A DNA stretch of 64,000 nt from Pogostemon cablin. Taxonomy: Eukaryota; Streptophyta; Magnoliopsida; Lamiales; Lamiaceae. Shown here piece by piece: positions 1 to 10,748 of this stretch (position 1 is the first letter of the stretch; every line of letters starts with the position of its first letter). Location: contig JAHCLQ010000853.1 in the NCBI GenBank assembly GCA_023678885.1, positions 1 to 64,000 on the forward strand. The letters are read 5' to 3'. Below the pieces are notes generated by a model. The model had not been told where the DNA came from. It saw nothing but the letters and a program-made list of their open reading frames with translations, and did no database searches. Made by a program: the position numbers and the translations under genes.

Positions 1-16
1 AAATTTATTTATATAT

Positions 17-450
17 ATTTATAATGAGAGGACTTAAAGTGAATGGAAAGATTAATATATGATTGACTTTTAAAAATTACATTTAAATATTAATAAATAT
101 ATATAAATTGTATTTATGATAATTAAAGTTAAAACATTCCTAATAATACTAATATATAAATTGAACTCTTTTATGATTAAAATTCATAAAAACTAATAAA
201 ATATAAAAAGGCTTGAGAGTGAATTGTGGCCCATGTGTAATTTTATCATGCTTTTTATATTTTATTAATTTTTAAGAATTTAATAGGAAGAATTCAATTT
301 ATATATTAGTATATATTAGAAGATTTTAACTTTAATTATCATAAATACCATTTATATACTTTATTCATATATAAATGTAATTTTTTAAAGTTAATCGTAA
401 AATTAATTTTCTCCCTTCACTTTAAATCCTCTCATTATGAATATATAAAT
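17..450. repeat. Fold-back (long inverted) repeat, copy 1
   Basis: Bases 17-210 are closely matched by the reverse complement of 251-450, leaving a loop of about 40 bases. The inner stem ends are an AATAAAATATAAAAAG-like stretch and its complement. The outer ends read TAATGAGAGGACTTAAAG and its mirror near 430-445. No reading frame is present. This is a non-autonomous fold-back or MITE-like repeat, or two copies of an AT-rich repeat in head-to-head arrangement. The family is not recognised. Confidence 0.6.
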
Positions 451-473
451 ATTTTAATTTTATGAATATAATA

Positions 474-502
474 TTAGTATTATGCCCCATACATTGCACG
501 GG
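474..502 (-). mobile_element. Degenerate Helitron-like 3' terminus
   Basis: On the minus strand, a short hairpin built on CCCGTGCA-like half sites is followed about ten bases later by CTAA in place of CTAG. It is a decayed version of the better terminus near 1090. Helitrons are known to end in a hairpin followed by CTRR. No 5' TC end was identified, so the assignment is tentative. Confidence 0.3.
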
Positions 503-660
503 AAAAAACATTAAATGCAATAAAATTAATTTAATTTTAAAAAAAAAAATTTTGCATAAGAAAAGAAAAAAATATATATATTGTTTAATAAAAATATAAA
601 TACCAATTTGTGAGAATGTGAAAAAGATATTTATATAATATCTCTTGGATAAAGTTATTA

Positions 661-1060
661 CATATATTCATAATGAGATGTTTTTAAAAGTGGGGGAAAA
701 CATTAATTTATGATTGACTTTTAAAAAATTAAATTTAAATATGAATAAATATATGTAAACGATATCTATGATAATTAAAGTTAAATCATTCCTAATATAT
801 ACTAATATTTAAATTGAATTCTTTTATAATTAAAATTAAAAATACTATAAAATATAATAAAAAGACTTGAGATGAATTGTGACCAATGTGTAATTTTATC
901 ATATTTTTTTATATTTTTAATTTTTATGATTTTAATTATAAAAAAACATAAAACCCTTTACATTCATTTATTCATACATACATAAATGCAAAATTTTTAA
1001 AAGTCAATTATAAATGAATCTTCACTCCTCCACTTTAAATCCTCTAATTATGAATACACA
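661..1060. repeat. Fold-back (long inverted) repeat, copy 2
   Basis: This is a diverged second copy of the repeat at 17-450. The arms are about 661-860 and 905-1060, and the central loop (ACTTGAGATGAATTGTGACC and following) matches the loop of copy 1. It has more small indels than copy 1. There is no coding potential. Confidence 0.55.
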
Positions 1061-1088
1061 TATATAAATAACTTTATAAATATGTTAT

Positions 1089-1118
1089 ACTAGTATTATG
1101 CCCCGTGCATTGCACGAG
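1089..1118 (-). mobile_element. Helitron-like 3' terminus (hairpin plus CTAG)
   Basis: Read on the minus strand, a hairpin with GTGCA/TGCAC arms is followed by CATAATA and then CTAG, with T after it. That is the arrangement of Helitron 3' ends. A related copy lies near 474 and a diverged one near 1400, so the region has been hit repeatedly by one family. The matching 5' end was not found. Confidence 0.4.
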
Positions 1119-1399
1119 AAAAAACATTAAAATTAAGTTAAATAAATTTATTTTTTAAAAAAATTTGCATAAGTCAAAGAAAATATAAAAATATAATATA
1201 AATATAATACTTGTTTAATAAAATATAAATATCAATTTATGAGAATGTGAAAAAAGAATTTATTAATAATCTATTGGATAAAGTTAATTTATATATTCAT
1301 AATGAAAGGATTTAAATTGAAGGAAGAAGATTAATTTATAATTGACCTTTAAAAATTGTATTTAAATATCAATAAATATATAACGAATTTAATTCATAA

Positions 1400-1428
1400 C
1401 TAGTATATTTTACCTGTGCGATACACGG
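1400..1428 (-). mobile_element. Third Helitron-like 3' terminus, diverged
   Basis: CTAG at 1400-1403 is followed on the plus strand by an imperfect hairpin, CCTGTGCGATACACGG, at 1413-1428. The layout matches the terminus near 1090 but the stem sequence differs. It may be a related family. Confidence 0.3.
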
Positions 1429-1439
1429 TAATAAAAAAA

Positions 1440-1660
1440 TACCACCCTGTCTATCAATAAGAAAATTATTTATTTTTTATGTGTAGATTAAGAAGTATTA
1501 TTATTTTATATAAAAATTTAGTTGTATTAGTGATGAGTAGTGAGTCATGTGTGGATTATTTTTTTTAAAAAAGAAAAATGGATACCCTTAAGAGTGAACA
1601 ACTAAAATGAAAAAATGAATACCTTATAAGTTTGTTATGAGACAGGTTGTGAGAATGTGA
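1440..1660. mobile_element. Decayed Stowaway-like MITE remnant
   Basis: The body (GATTAAGAAGTATTATTATT, then TTGTATTAGTGATGAG and a GTGAGTC motif) resembles the bodies of the better elements at 2031-2256 and 2338-2545. The terminal inverted repeats are no longer recognisable. No gene is visible. Confidence 0.35.
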
Positions 1661-1799
1661 AATAATTAGGTTATGACAATGTTTAAATAGGCAGATGAAA
1701 TGGGTGAATGAATGACCTTGATTTAAAAAAAATCAACAGTGTTAAAAAAATGACGGGAAAATTATTACAAAATAGAATTTTTTTATTATATTTATGTAT

Positions 1800-1935
1800 A
1801 TATATAGATTAAAGTTTAAACCTTCCTAATATATACTAATATATAAATTGAATTCTTTTATAATTAAAACTAATAAAATATAAAAAGTATGATAAAATTA
1901 CACATGGGTCACAATTCACTTCCAAGTCGACACAT
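1800..1935 (-). repeat. Partial inverted copy of the fold-back repeat
   Basis: Bases around 1886-1930 are the reverse complement of the loop seen at 211-250. They are preceded by one arm with the CCTTCCTAATATATACTAAT motif found in copies 1 and 2. Only one arm is preserved. Confidence 0.5.
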
Positions 1936-2030
1936 GCATAAAAACTTCCTATTTATATATTTAAGATATAAATACATTTTTCACATTCTCATAAATTGGG
2001 TATTTATATTTAATAAATAATATATATACT

Positions 2031-2256
2031 CTCCCTCCGTCCTGTCAAAAGAGAGTCTTTTGCTTTTTTGCACGTAGATTAAGAAGTATTTATTATTTAA
2101 TGTGCAGTGGGTAGTTGTATTAGTGGAGTGTGGGGTCCCATATTTTAATTATATTAGAGGGGATGTGTGAGTCCCATGTTTGTAAAAAAGGAAAGAGACC
2201 CTTTGGGTGATGACCCAAAATGGAAAAAAAACCCCTTTTAACTGGGACGGAGGGAG
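2031..2256. mobile_element. Stowaway-type MITE
   Basis: The element starts CTCCCTCCGTCC and ends GGACGGAGGGAG, the classical Stowaway (Tc1/mariner-derived) terminal inverted repeat, and TA follows on the right. At about 226 bp it has the usual non-coding, AT-rich body. The left dinucleotide is less clean (CT next to TA). Non-autonomous; it would be mobilised in trans by a mariner-like transposase. Confidence 0.85.
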
Positions 2257-2280
2257 TATATATATATATATATATATATA
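2257..2280. repeat. (TA)n microsatellite
   Basis: A simple run of TA dinucleotides abuts the right end of the Stowaway MITE. It probably expanded from the TA target-site duplication. Confidence 0.85.
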
Positions 2281-2337
2281 TTTTCTTCGACTTATGCAAA
2301 TTTAAAAAAAAAACTAATTTATTTAATTTAAATTACT

Positions 2338-2545
2338 ACCTCCGTCCGCCTCTAACGTCCACATTTGCTTTTTACACACATATTAAGGAGTATTAATATT
2401 TTATGTATAGGTAGTGTATTAGTGGTGTGTATGGGTCCCATATATTTTATTGTAATAGTGATGTGTTGGGTCCCAATGTGTTTAAAAAGGAAAATATAGA
2501 ACTTTGGTGCGAACGCCCAAAAATGGCAAAATGTCCACCTTGTGT
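2338..2545. mobile_element. Stowaway-like MITE, right end decayed
   Basis: It begins CTACCTCCGTCCGCCTCTAA and shares the internal motifs of the neighbouring MITE (ATTAAGGAGTATTAATATTT, GTATTAGTGGTGTG, GGGTCCCAT). The right terminal inverted repeat is only partly recognisable near 2520-2545. Short open frames across it are incidental. Confidence 0.6.
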
Positions 2546-2599
2546 TTGTTTTTATTATGAAAATGTGTGTGATGAGCTTAAACCTATGATTTTCAATTC

Positions 2600-4004
2600 G
2601 GAGTTGAAACGAGGGAGAACGAGCTAAAACAGTGAAAGAGGACACAGGGCAGCAAGAACATGGCCGGCCGTGTGCAAGAACACCGAGCCGTGTCCGCGTA
2701 CACGACCTGAGTTCCGCACACGGGTCTGTAAGCGGAAGCCGTGCGCTGTCGCCTGAAACACCAACTCGGCCACCCCGTGTGCGCGTGGGCTGCGCACGAG
2801 CCGTGCGCTGTTTGAAGCTCGCGTTGACCGTGTGCCCTAGACACGACTCGGGCCATGTTACAACACACGAGCCGTGTTGGTGCTAAAATTGCTGAAATTT
2901 CCAAATTCCTTCTAGAAGGCCTACAAGGGTAAAATACCACTCCATTCAATATTTTGATCATCTAGATCCGAAATTCACACTGCCCACACACCTCACACAT
3001 CATTTTTCTTCACCATTCCACACCATCATCTTCATCCATTCTTCTTCCTTTGGATCTACCATCATCCTACCATTAATTACTTCATCCAAGTGAAGGAAAA
3101 GGATCAAGGAAGAGAGGAAAGTACAAAGAAGGAGAGAAGATCACCATTGAAGTGACATCAAGGGGAGTTTCCATTCAATCTTTGTATTAAACCTTATAGT
3201 TCTATCATGATTTGTAAGGATTTAATTGTCTATGTTAATTTCTTTATGAAGATGATAGGCTAATCTCCATTGTGAGATTAGCAACATGAGAGTTGTTGGA
3301 TAATTTTGGATTTATGTATTTAAATTCATATGTTGATTGGGTTAATGATTTTCTATCATTGATGCTTTAGATCTTGAGGGTCATGATGATTTGTGTGGTT
3401 TGTTGTTTTAAAACATGTGATTTGATTGAGAAGTCAATTGCATATTTAGGATAATTAATTGAATCATTTCATCAAACACTTCATGTACATTATAAATTGT
3501 AAGAGATTGAGAAGTCCTTTATATTTAGAACTCTTTGATCGGACATTCCGATTTGTTTTGATCGAGAGGTTGATTAATTGTGTGAAGGGACTCTCATTTC
3601 AAGCTTAGTACCTAGTTGGAATTGTTTTAGTGGGAACCATCCATTGAGCTTTATTCCATATCCTATTCATCTTGAGAAGGAGTTTAGGTGAACCTAGTGT
3701 TGGCCCTTAGTCTTATACCCATGATCATATGAATTTGATGCATTTATCCTAGGATTTCCACTTCTTAATATTGTTAATCTCACTTTTACTCAACTTGGAA
3801 AAACCACTCATTTCATCCATCTATCTTGTTTGCTAATCATTGCTTGCTTGCTTTGATTATTTTTTTGTTTGATCAACCAATTCCATTGATGATTCGTCTC
3901 TATAAAATTACGATAAATGTGATCTCGCTTAAGCTTTAGCGCCGACCTCCCTGTGGTTCTATAAATTGTTTTAAATTGGTCATCCCTACTACAAAATGGC
4001 TAAT
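2600..4004 (+). mobile_element. Ty3/gypsy-type LTR/leader remnant
   Basis: This 1.4-kb stretch has no reading frame of note. Its right end, TTTAGCGCCGACCTCCCTGT followed by GGTTC, resembles the conserved U5 end of plant Athila/Tat-like Ty3/gypsy LTRs. The left part carries repeated CACGAGCCGTGT-like GC-rich motifs (2660-2880) and a pyrimidine-rich CATCATCTTCATCCATTC segment (3000-3100), also seen in such LTRs. It is cut off at about 4005 by copia LTR sequence. The family assignment is from memory of the end motif only. Confidence 0.5.
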
Positions 4005-4222
4005 CAGTAGTGCAGTAATAATATTTTAGTGGTAGTATATATTATTATTATTGGACTTAAGTATAAGCTTTGGTGAGGCTGCGCATGCTGCCGGTGAGAA
4101 TTCATTCTCTTCTTCAACGTACCCTGGTGAAAGGTAATACGTTTCTATGTTTCTTGCTTCCATGATTTAGACACTTATGGAACCCTAACGGTTCATGTTG
4201 ACCAAATAATCGAATGCCAATA
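4005..4222 (+). mobile_element. Internally deleted copia LTR fragment
   Basis: It matches the 3' part of the copia LTR family used throughout the window: GTAGTGCAGTAATAATATTT, the AAGTATAAGCTTTGG segment, the CTGGTGAAAGGTAATACG segment, and an end GCCAATA in place of GCCAACA. A middle block is missing after AAGCTTTGGTG. It abuts the gypsy-like remnant on the left and a 40-bp satellite patch on the right. Confidence 0.75.
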
Positions 4223-4262
4223 TTTTCTTTCTTCATCATGATGCTCATTTCCTTCATCATGA
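4223..4262 (-). repeat. 21-bp satellite outpost (two units)
   Basis: About two units of the 21-bp satellite in reverse orientation (CATCATGATGCTCATTTCC type) sit between two copia LTRs. The last five bases, CATGA, are repeated immediately after the next LTR, so this patch and the one at 5651 were once continuous. Confidence 0.8.
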
Positions 4263-5650
4263 TGTTTGATTGTAACTAAAAGCTGATTTTTAGTATGAAT
4301 AATATTTTAATAATTTATTTGAAACGAGAATCAATGATCAAATGATTGCATCTTATAAAATTATTTATATGTTCGATGCAATAGTCCACTTACTTTATAC
4401 TGTAGATAATATGTTGTTCGACAACACGCGAAAGATCATATTACCGATTTCCCTTATAAAGTATAAACAGATGCTCACAACCGAGATAGACGGGAACTCT
4501 CTATCGGGATGGTTGTAGCGTGATTTGGTATTAGTTTGTCTTGACTATAGAATCACATTAATGCACTTTGTGTGTTATAAGCAGGACCTCTTGAGATCGT
4601 TCAGCTTATCTTACTATATAGAGAACTTATCTCTGTTATTATGGATGTTCGTACTCTTAATTCCAATACAATAACCTCGACACATCCTTCAATGTGTATT
4701 TCTTTGTTCATCAATGAGTGAGATTTACATGTAATTAAATCAATAAACTCTGTGAGTTGGGAGATAGTGCTGTCTCTATGATGTGCTGTTGATTGTAGAA
4801 GGAATACATATTCGATATAGGTTGATGATGTTCCCTTGAGGAGCTCATAAGGACTATCATGTAAACCCTGCAGGTGGATTTATTTTGGCATTATAATGAG
4901 GTTGAGTGGTACTACTCTAGTATGATATTAATTAATGGAGTTGTCAGTAACTTAATTAATTAATGGGCATTGTATATGTTAAACATGGGGAGACTAACGG
5001 GCTCATAATAAGAATGAGCCCATAACGTAATTATGAGATTAGAACGGTAGTGCAGTAATAATATTTTAATGGTATATATTATTATTATTGGACTTAAGTA
5101 TAAGTTTTGGGCTAAATTTAGATACTTAAGCCCAATTGGAGCCCAACTCTAATTTCTCGTCATGGTCCCTATCTGTGGCCCATATATAAGTTATCTCAAC
5201 TGTCCGGAAACTCTAATGATTATTATTCACGCCTAACACTATGAGGGGGGGTGAGGGAACAGCAATTTTGAGAAGATCTTGAGGATCGTGGGCCACACGA
5301 CGTCAAGATTGGACTTGAGAATACAATAGAAGATCAAGAGATCGTTTGCTGCTGCTGTTTGTCAACTTCCATGATTTTTCTAAAATCATGTGGAACACAC
5401 AAATTTTTATCGTGATATACCGTTGGAAAGCCACTGAAGAGAGGATCGTTTTAGCGCGTAGATCACTCAAATCCAAGATTGGAGTAGAGAGTAATCCCCA
5501 AAATGGTGAGCTGAGCATGTTACAGGCGAGAATTCTTCCATCTTCTTCCTGGTGAAAGGTAATACGTTTCTATGTTTTCTTGCTTTCCGCTGAATATAAA
5601 ATCGTATGGAACCTAACGGTTCACGTTAACCAAACGATCTAACGCCAACA
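4263..5650 (+). mobile_element. Solo copia LTR in satellite, target duplication CATGA
   Basis: A full-length LTR of 1,388 bp begins TGTTTG and ends CCAACA (the family inverted repeat is TGTTGG/CCAACA). It is flanked on both sides by the 5-bp direct repeat CATGA (4258-4262 and 5651-5655). No primer site, internal region or second LTR is attached, so it is a solo LTR left by LTR-LTR recombination. It inserted into reverse-oriented satellite sequence. Confidence 0.88.
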
Positions 5651-6369
5651 CATGATGCTCATTTACTTCATCATGATGCTCATTTTCTTCATCATCATGA
5701 ACCATATTTCTTTCATCATGATGCTCTTTTCCTTCACAATGATGCTCATTTCCTTCATCATGATGCTCATTTTTTCTTTATCATGATGCTCATTTTCATC
5801 ATGATGTGTTCCTTTCCTTCATCATGAATGCTTATTTTTTCATCATGATGTATATTTTCTTCATCATGATGCATATTATTTTCATCATGATGCTCATTTT
5901 CTTCATCATGATGTATATTTACTTCATCATGATGCTCATTTTCTTCATCATGATAATTATTTTCTTATCATGATACTCATTTTCTTCATCATGATGCTCA
6001 ATTTCCTTCATCATGATGCGTATTTTCTTCATCATGATGCTCTTTTCTCATCATTATTCAATTTCTTCTGCATTATGATGCTCATTTTTTCACATCATAT
6101 GCTCATTTTCTCATCTTGATGCATATTTCTCAACATGATACATATTTATCTTCATCATGATACATATTTTCTTCATCATGATGCTCATTTTCTTCATCAG
6201 ATGCATATTTTCTTTTCATCATGCTCATTTCCTTCATCATGATGCTCATTTTCATCATCAGATGCTCTTTTTTTTCATCACATGATGCATATTTTCTTCA
6301 TCATGATGCTCATTTCCTTTCATCATGCTCATTTTCTTCATCATGATGCATATTTTCTTTATCATGATT
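5651..6369 (-). repeat. Degenerate 21-bp satellite block, reverse orientation
   Basis: About 34 units of the satellite in reverse orientation (TTCATCATGATGCTCATTTT type), with many more small indels and substitutions than the main array. It lies between two same-strand copia LTRs. Its decay suggests it is older than, or escaped the homogenisation of, the main array at 10749-51780. Confidence 0.9.
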
Positions 6370-7721
6370 TGTTGGATTGTATACTAAAAGTCTAGCATTT
6401 TGTAATGAACAATGTTAGATAATATTCGATATGAGAATCATGTGATCAAACATTTACAATAATGTTGTTGCAAAAGTCCGTCTACTTTATACAGTAGATA
6501 ATGTGGTGTACGGCGTCACAACGAAGATCATATTATCTGCTCCTTATAAAGTATAAACAGATGTTCACAACCGAGATATATGGGGATTATTTATCGGTAT
6601 GGTTGTAGTTGATTTGACATTAGTCTGTCTTGACTATAAAACTGCACTAGTTCACTTTGTGTATTGAACAGGACCGCGTTGAGATCGTTCGGTTTATACT
6701 GACTATATAATAGAACTTGATCTCGTTATTTGGATGTTCGTACTCTTAATCCCTATATAATAACCTCGACACGTAAGGCAGTATTATTTTTCTTTGATTC
6801 ATCAATGGGTGAGATTTTAAAGATAAATCAATATGCTCGGTGACTTGGGAGATGATGATGTCTCTATGGTGTGCAAGGAATCTGTGTCCTAAAGGAATTG
6901 GTTGATGATGTCCCTTGAGGAGCTCATAAAATTTATCATGTAAACCCTGCAGGTGAATTATTATCCGGGCATGATAATAAGGTTGAGTTGTACTACTCTT
7001 GGTAAATAAATTAATTAATGAGGTTGTCAGTAACTTAATTAACTAATGGACATTGAATCTTAAACACGGGAAGACTAAAGGGCTCATAATAAGAAGAGCC
7101 CATAACGTAGTTTGGGATTAGGGTGGTAGTGCAAAAATACTTCTTTAGTGGACTGATTTATTATTATTGGAACTTAAGTATAAGTTTTGGCTAAACTTGG
7201 ATGCTGAAGTCCAATAGAGGCCCAAACCCTAATTTCTTTTCTCTCCTGGTCACTATTTATGCCTATATAATAGCCAATCTCATCAATCCGAATAAGTTTT
7301 ACACGCCTAAACTCGTGAAAGACAGATTAGGATTATAGATTGAGATCATCTTGTAGATCGTTGCCCCACACAACATCAAGACGTGGCTTAGGACACAACA
7401 GAAGACTGGAAGGTCGTTTGCTGTTTCTATCCATCAAATTTACCAATTTTTCTAAAATTGTGTAAGACAAAACTGTATGTGTGATACATCGTTAGAAAGC
7501 CACAAAAGAGGATCGTTTGGTGTTATAGATCACTCAATTCGGAGTTCTGATGAGGAAGTTATGGCCAAAACAGTGTGGCTATCGCAGCTGCAGGCGAAAA
7601 TCTTTCTTCTTCAACATACCCTGTTGAAAGGTAATACTTTTCTATGTTTTTTTGCTTTCGGTGATCTAGAAACGTATGGAACCCTAATAGTTCACGTTAC
7701 CAAAAGATCCAAACAACAACA
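6370..7721 (+). mobile_element. 5' LTR of decayed copia element A
   Basis: The LTR starts TGTTGGATTGTATACTAAAA and ends in CA just before an initiator tRNA-Met primer site, about 1,352 bp. It is the same family as the LTRs at 4263, 43282 and 59406, but by eye it is the most divergent of them. The element continues rightwards to 10748, where satellite takes over. Its left flank is satellite, and no partner 3' LTR with matching target duplication was found. Confidence 0.88.
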
Positions 7722-7723
7722 AT

Positions 7724-7735
7724 TGGTATCAGAGC
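7724..7735 (+). other. Primer binding site, initiator tRNA-Met
   Basis: TGGTATCAGAGC directly follows the LTR end. It is the standard plant Ty1/copia primer site, complementary to the 3' end of initiator tRNA-Met, where minus-strand DNA synthesis begins. It fixes the orientation of element A as plus strand. Confidence 0.93.
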
Positions 7736-9230
7736 GTAGCTTCTATGGCAAAAATGTGATATGTAAGGCTAGGGTTTATGTGAATTATGTGATTTTTTTT
7801 TAAATAGAATCGCATGTGATACTTAGGGTTTTGGTTATATGGATTGTATTTTGGATATCTCTATATGAAACCCTGCGTGTATTGTCGGAATATGTTTGTG
7901 TATTATTATCGAACAATTCCGTGTTCTTCAATCCTAAATTGCCTTCACGGCTTCGCCGTGATGAACGTCCGTAGTTGATGATGGCTGGTGGTAGGCGCGA
8001 TGTCGTGATTATGATGGGAAGGCACTGCTATTGTGTTTGGTCGGACGACGACACGAAGTAACGGCTCTGCTGGACACGATGGCGAAGCGGGCGGGTCTGA
8101 TGGTGATGGCTGCTGGAACGCGGCTGCACTTCGGTTGGGCACGAAGGCGCTGGACATCATATTGCTCGCGCTGGTGCTGTCGTAAGTGCCGTTGTAGCAC
8201 GGTCGGGATTGCCGGATCGCCAGCGAAGGCTGATTGCACGTTGACTGGGATGGCAGATGGCGCCTGAAGGTCGGGTTTGTCCACGATGGCTGGGGCTTTC
8301 GGGTTGCTATCGTGGTGGCTGTGTGATACCCACTTCTGCAGTTGACTTCGCTGAATGCAGCTGGCCGGCGATGGCATCCTAGTGGTTGATGGAATCATCT
8401 GACCATCGAAAGGATAATGGTGAAAGGGCTGGCTGTCGGTGTTCATACCGTGTGATCAGTCGGCGAGAGTCACGACTAGGGGCATGCTGAAGTGGACGAG
8501 TTCAGTTGAGGTGGACAATGCTGGCTGGCGGTCAGCGTTGATGCAGAGCAGTATCACGTCGCTGGGTTTTGGCAAGCCCGAGATGACGAAGGCGTGAGCA
8601 GACTAATCGACGTGTGACTGGGCCTGGCGATGGTTCTGAAGGATGACTGGCGGAGTTTTGATCGAGCCTAATGATGAATCCGATCGGGTCCATAGATTTT
8701 CAGGTCGGGTCTGTCTTTCTTTCGAACGGGTCTGCAGATATTTTCCGGTAGAGTCCTCCATGGTTTCGAGCGAGTCCTGCAGCCTCGGCGAGTCAACACA
8801 GCTTTCTGGGTCGGGTCTGGTAGCGTGAATAGGAAGCAGTTCCAGAAACAGACGATTATTCACGGAGAGTGACTGCTTGTTAAGACTGCCGGAAGCTGCT
8901 GTTAGCAGAGATGCTGGCGGCGGACGGCGTGTTCATTCCTGATATGGTATGACTGGTAGCTTGACAGTTTACTTTTCGGTGTTTTCTTTTCCGGCCGTGA
9001 TGATGCTGCAGGCATGCAACGGCGCCGCCACAACGGTGGCTGTTCAACGTGGTTCTGGCCGACATTTTTTTTCGACTGGCGATTGCAAGTGATGATAAGT
9101 CTGGGCAGTTATGGCGCCCTATTCTTGAGCGGTTACTACGTGAGGGCTGTTTGGATTAGGGGCAAAGTTTGTCCAACTTGTTGTGCAAGCCTCGTGCTTC
9201 ATGCTTGTTGACCAAGTCAACCAAATTTGG
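7736..9230 (+). mobile_element. Element A leader with GC-rich block of unknown origin
   Basis: After the primer site about 200 bp of AT-rich leader is followed by a conspicuously GC-rich, CpG-containing segment, about 7930-9200 (roughly 60% GC in the lines I counted at 8041 and 8161, against well under 40% around it). It has short open frames on both strands, the longest about 145 codons on the minus strand at 8009-8446, but none matches a family I recognise. It could be a captured gene fragment or the native leader of this copia family. The relative at the right edge of the window stops before this region, so the two cannot be compared here. Confidence 0.45.
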
Positions 9231-10330
9231 CATTTTTTTATTTACTTATATATAATTGCTATAATTGTTTTATTATCAATTATTGTTATATATTTGGATT
9301 TGAAGCATGTGCTATTTGATTTGCTGCCTTATTTGCCGTAATAATAGCATGTTTAAATTGCATAATTATATCTGTTATATTGTATGCATGCAAAAACCCT
9401 CTTGTTAAATAACTAAGTGGGAGAGGGATTGGTCATGATACCGCGGCCTCTATTTTATGAGTCGGTTTTAGTGCCTTCCTCCCTAACGGATGAGTTTTAT
9501 TTGCGGATCACTGGAATAAATTTCATGAAATAATTGTTATTTGTAATGTGATGCAAGTAAGCTTATGAGTCGGTTATAGTGCCTTCCTCCCCAACGTATG
9601 AGTTTTATTTGCAGATCACTAGTACAAATTAATAATTGATGATTATAGGAAATTATTTGAGCGCGTGTGGGCTTCTGCAACTGTAAGGCACACAAACTTA
9701 GGTAACGTACTTGTATCAAATAATGGTATACACTTAGGTGCAATTAATATGTGTCCTCCCCAACAGAGTCACTGCTATTAAATTGCATGGCAGAAGGACA
9801 ACCAACTATTAATCATTGAGTCATAAGGTTAATTATGACGTATGGAATTAATGGGTAAAACCTTCTCTTGCGAATGTTAGGGTTTGTATACGTCTACACT
9901 AACGTGGCATGCAAATTCATGGTACTTGAGATGTCAGTGAATTTATTTTATATTGTTTATTGAGGGAATCAATATAAAATTTAAATTCAAAGACTTTGAT
10001 TGTCGTATTTATTTATTTGATTCTCTGAATTTTCGAATAGTGTATTTCACTTATTGTAAACTGAAAGAAATAAAATTTACTGGTCCAAAATTAAATGATT
10101 AGAAAAGAATCTTTGTTTTAATTCTTACTGCTTAAGAAAATAAAAATGTGTTCTCACTAAGGATGTCCTCTGATGTCTATTTAATTCTCTAGTGAAGAGT
10201 TGAGAATTTCATAGAAATATGATGGTCTCATGTGACTCTTCGGATACTGGAATAATTAGAAAGGCAAGAGGTCATGGTTAACTTGATGAATGAATTGAAA
10301 ATAATTGGAATAGAAATTGAAGGGGAAGCC
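9231..10330 (+). mobile_element. Element A internal region, non-coding by decay
   Basis: AT-rich internal sequence of copia element A with no open frame above about 80 codons. From about 9885 rightwards it closely matches, in reverse complement, the right edge of the window (63560-64000). It also contains a direct repeat of about 64 bp at 9457-9521 and 9565-9628 (both carrying GAGTCGGTT and GTGCCTTCCTCC), 108 bp apart. Confidence 0.6.
9457..9628 (+). repeat. Direct repeat, two units 108 bp apart
   Basis: Two copies of a roughly 64-bp segment (ATGAGTCGGTT, then GTGCCTTCCTCC, then ATGAGTTTTATTTGC and GATCACT) lie inside copia element A. They differ at only a few positions. Confidence 0.8.
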
Positions 10331-10748
10331 TAGCTCAATTTAATAGTTTACCTAAACGTTTTGAGCAAGTTTCACCTGAATTGCAATAGGTTGTATAAGG
10401 TGGAAAACTTCTGACAAAATGTGTGGCGAAGGAAAACCAATTTCATCAAGATGTGAACAAGATTAGTTTCTTTTTCACTAGTTATTGAAGGATGATTAGT
10501 GATGGTATCTGCTGACATGTTGTGTGAAGATAACAGAATCACTATATGTCTACAACTAAGTAAGGATGACATTACTGTATACATGTGTAATGCTACTAAA
10601 GTAGTGACTGTTGTAGTGGGAGTTGTTTATCTATCTTATGATAGGAATAAACGTTTGATTTTGAGGAATTTTCTTTACGTACGTTTTCATAGAAAGAATT
10701 TGATTTCAGTTTCTATGTTTTACGGATGGATACTCTATTTCAGTTAAA
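10331..10748 (+). pseudogene. Copia gag and pre-integrase remnant, truncated by satellite
   Basis: Two recognisable pieces of a Ty1/copia gag-pol polyprotein are present. Around 10336-10389 the frame reads QFNSLPKRFEQ, matching the conserved 'LP..F..F' segment of the gag (UBN2-type) domain. From 10499 an open frame encodes a protease/pre-integrase-like stretch containing LSKDDITVY, then VGVVYLSYDRNKRLILRN and YVRFHRKNLISVSMFYG, typical of the gag_pre-integrs region. The zinc knuckle and most of the protease between them are not recognisable. Coding ends abruptly at about 10748, exactly where the 21-bp satellite begins. The minus-strand relative at 63145-63375 carries the same peptide with few differences and continues into integrase. 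Non-functional. Confidence 0.8.

Noticed and set aside
2593..2961. 122-codon minus-strand frame over the GC-rich repeats at 2660-2880
   Set aside because: It covers repeated CACGAGCCGTGT-like motifs of a gypsy-type LTR remnant and has no domain.
8009..8446. 145-codon minus-strand frame in the GC-rich block as a gene
   Set aside because: Stops are rare by chance in GC-rich sequence. Frames of similar quality exist on the other strand, and no motif is recognised.
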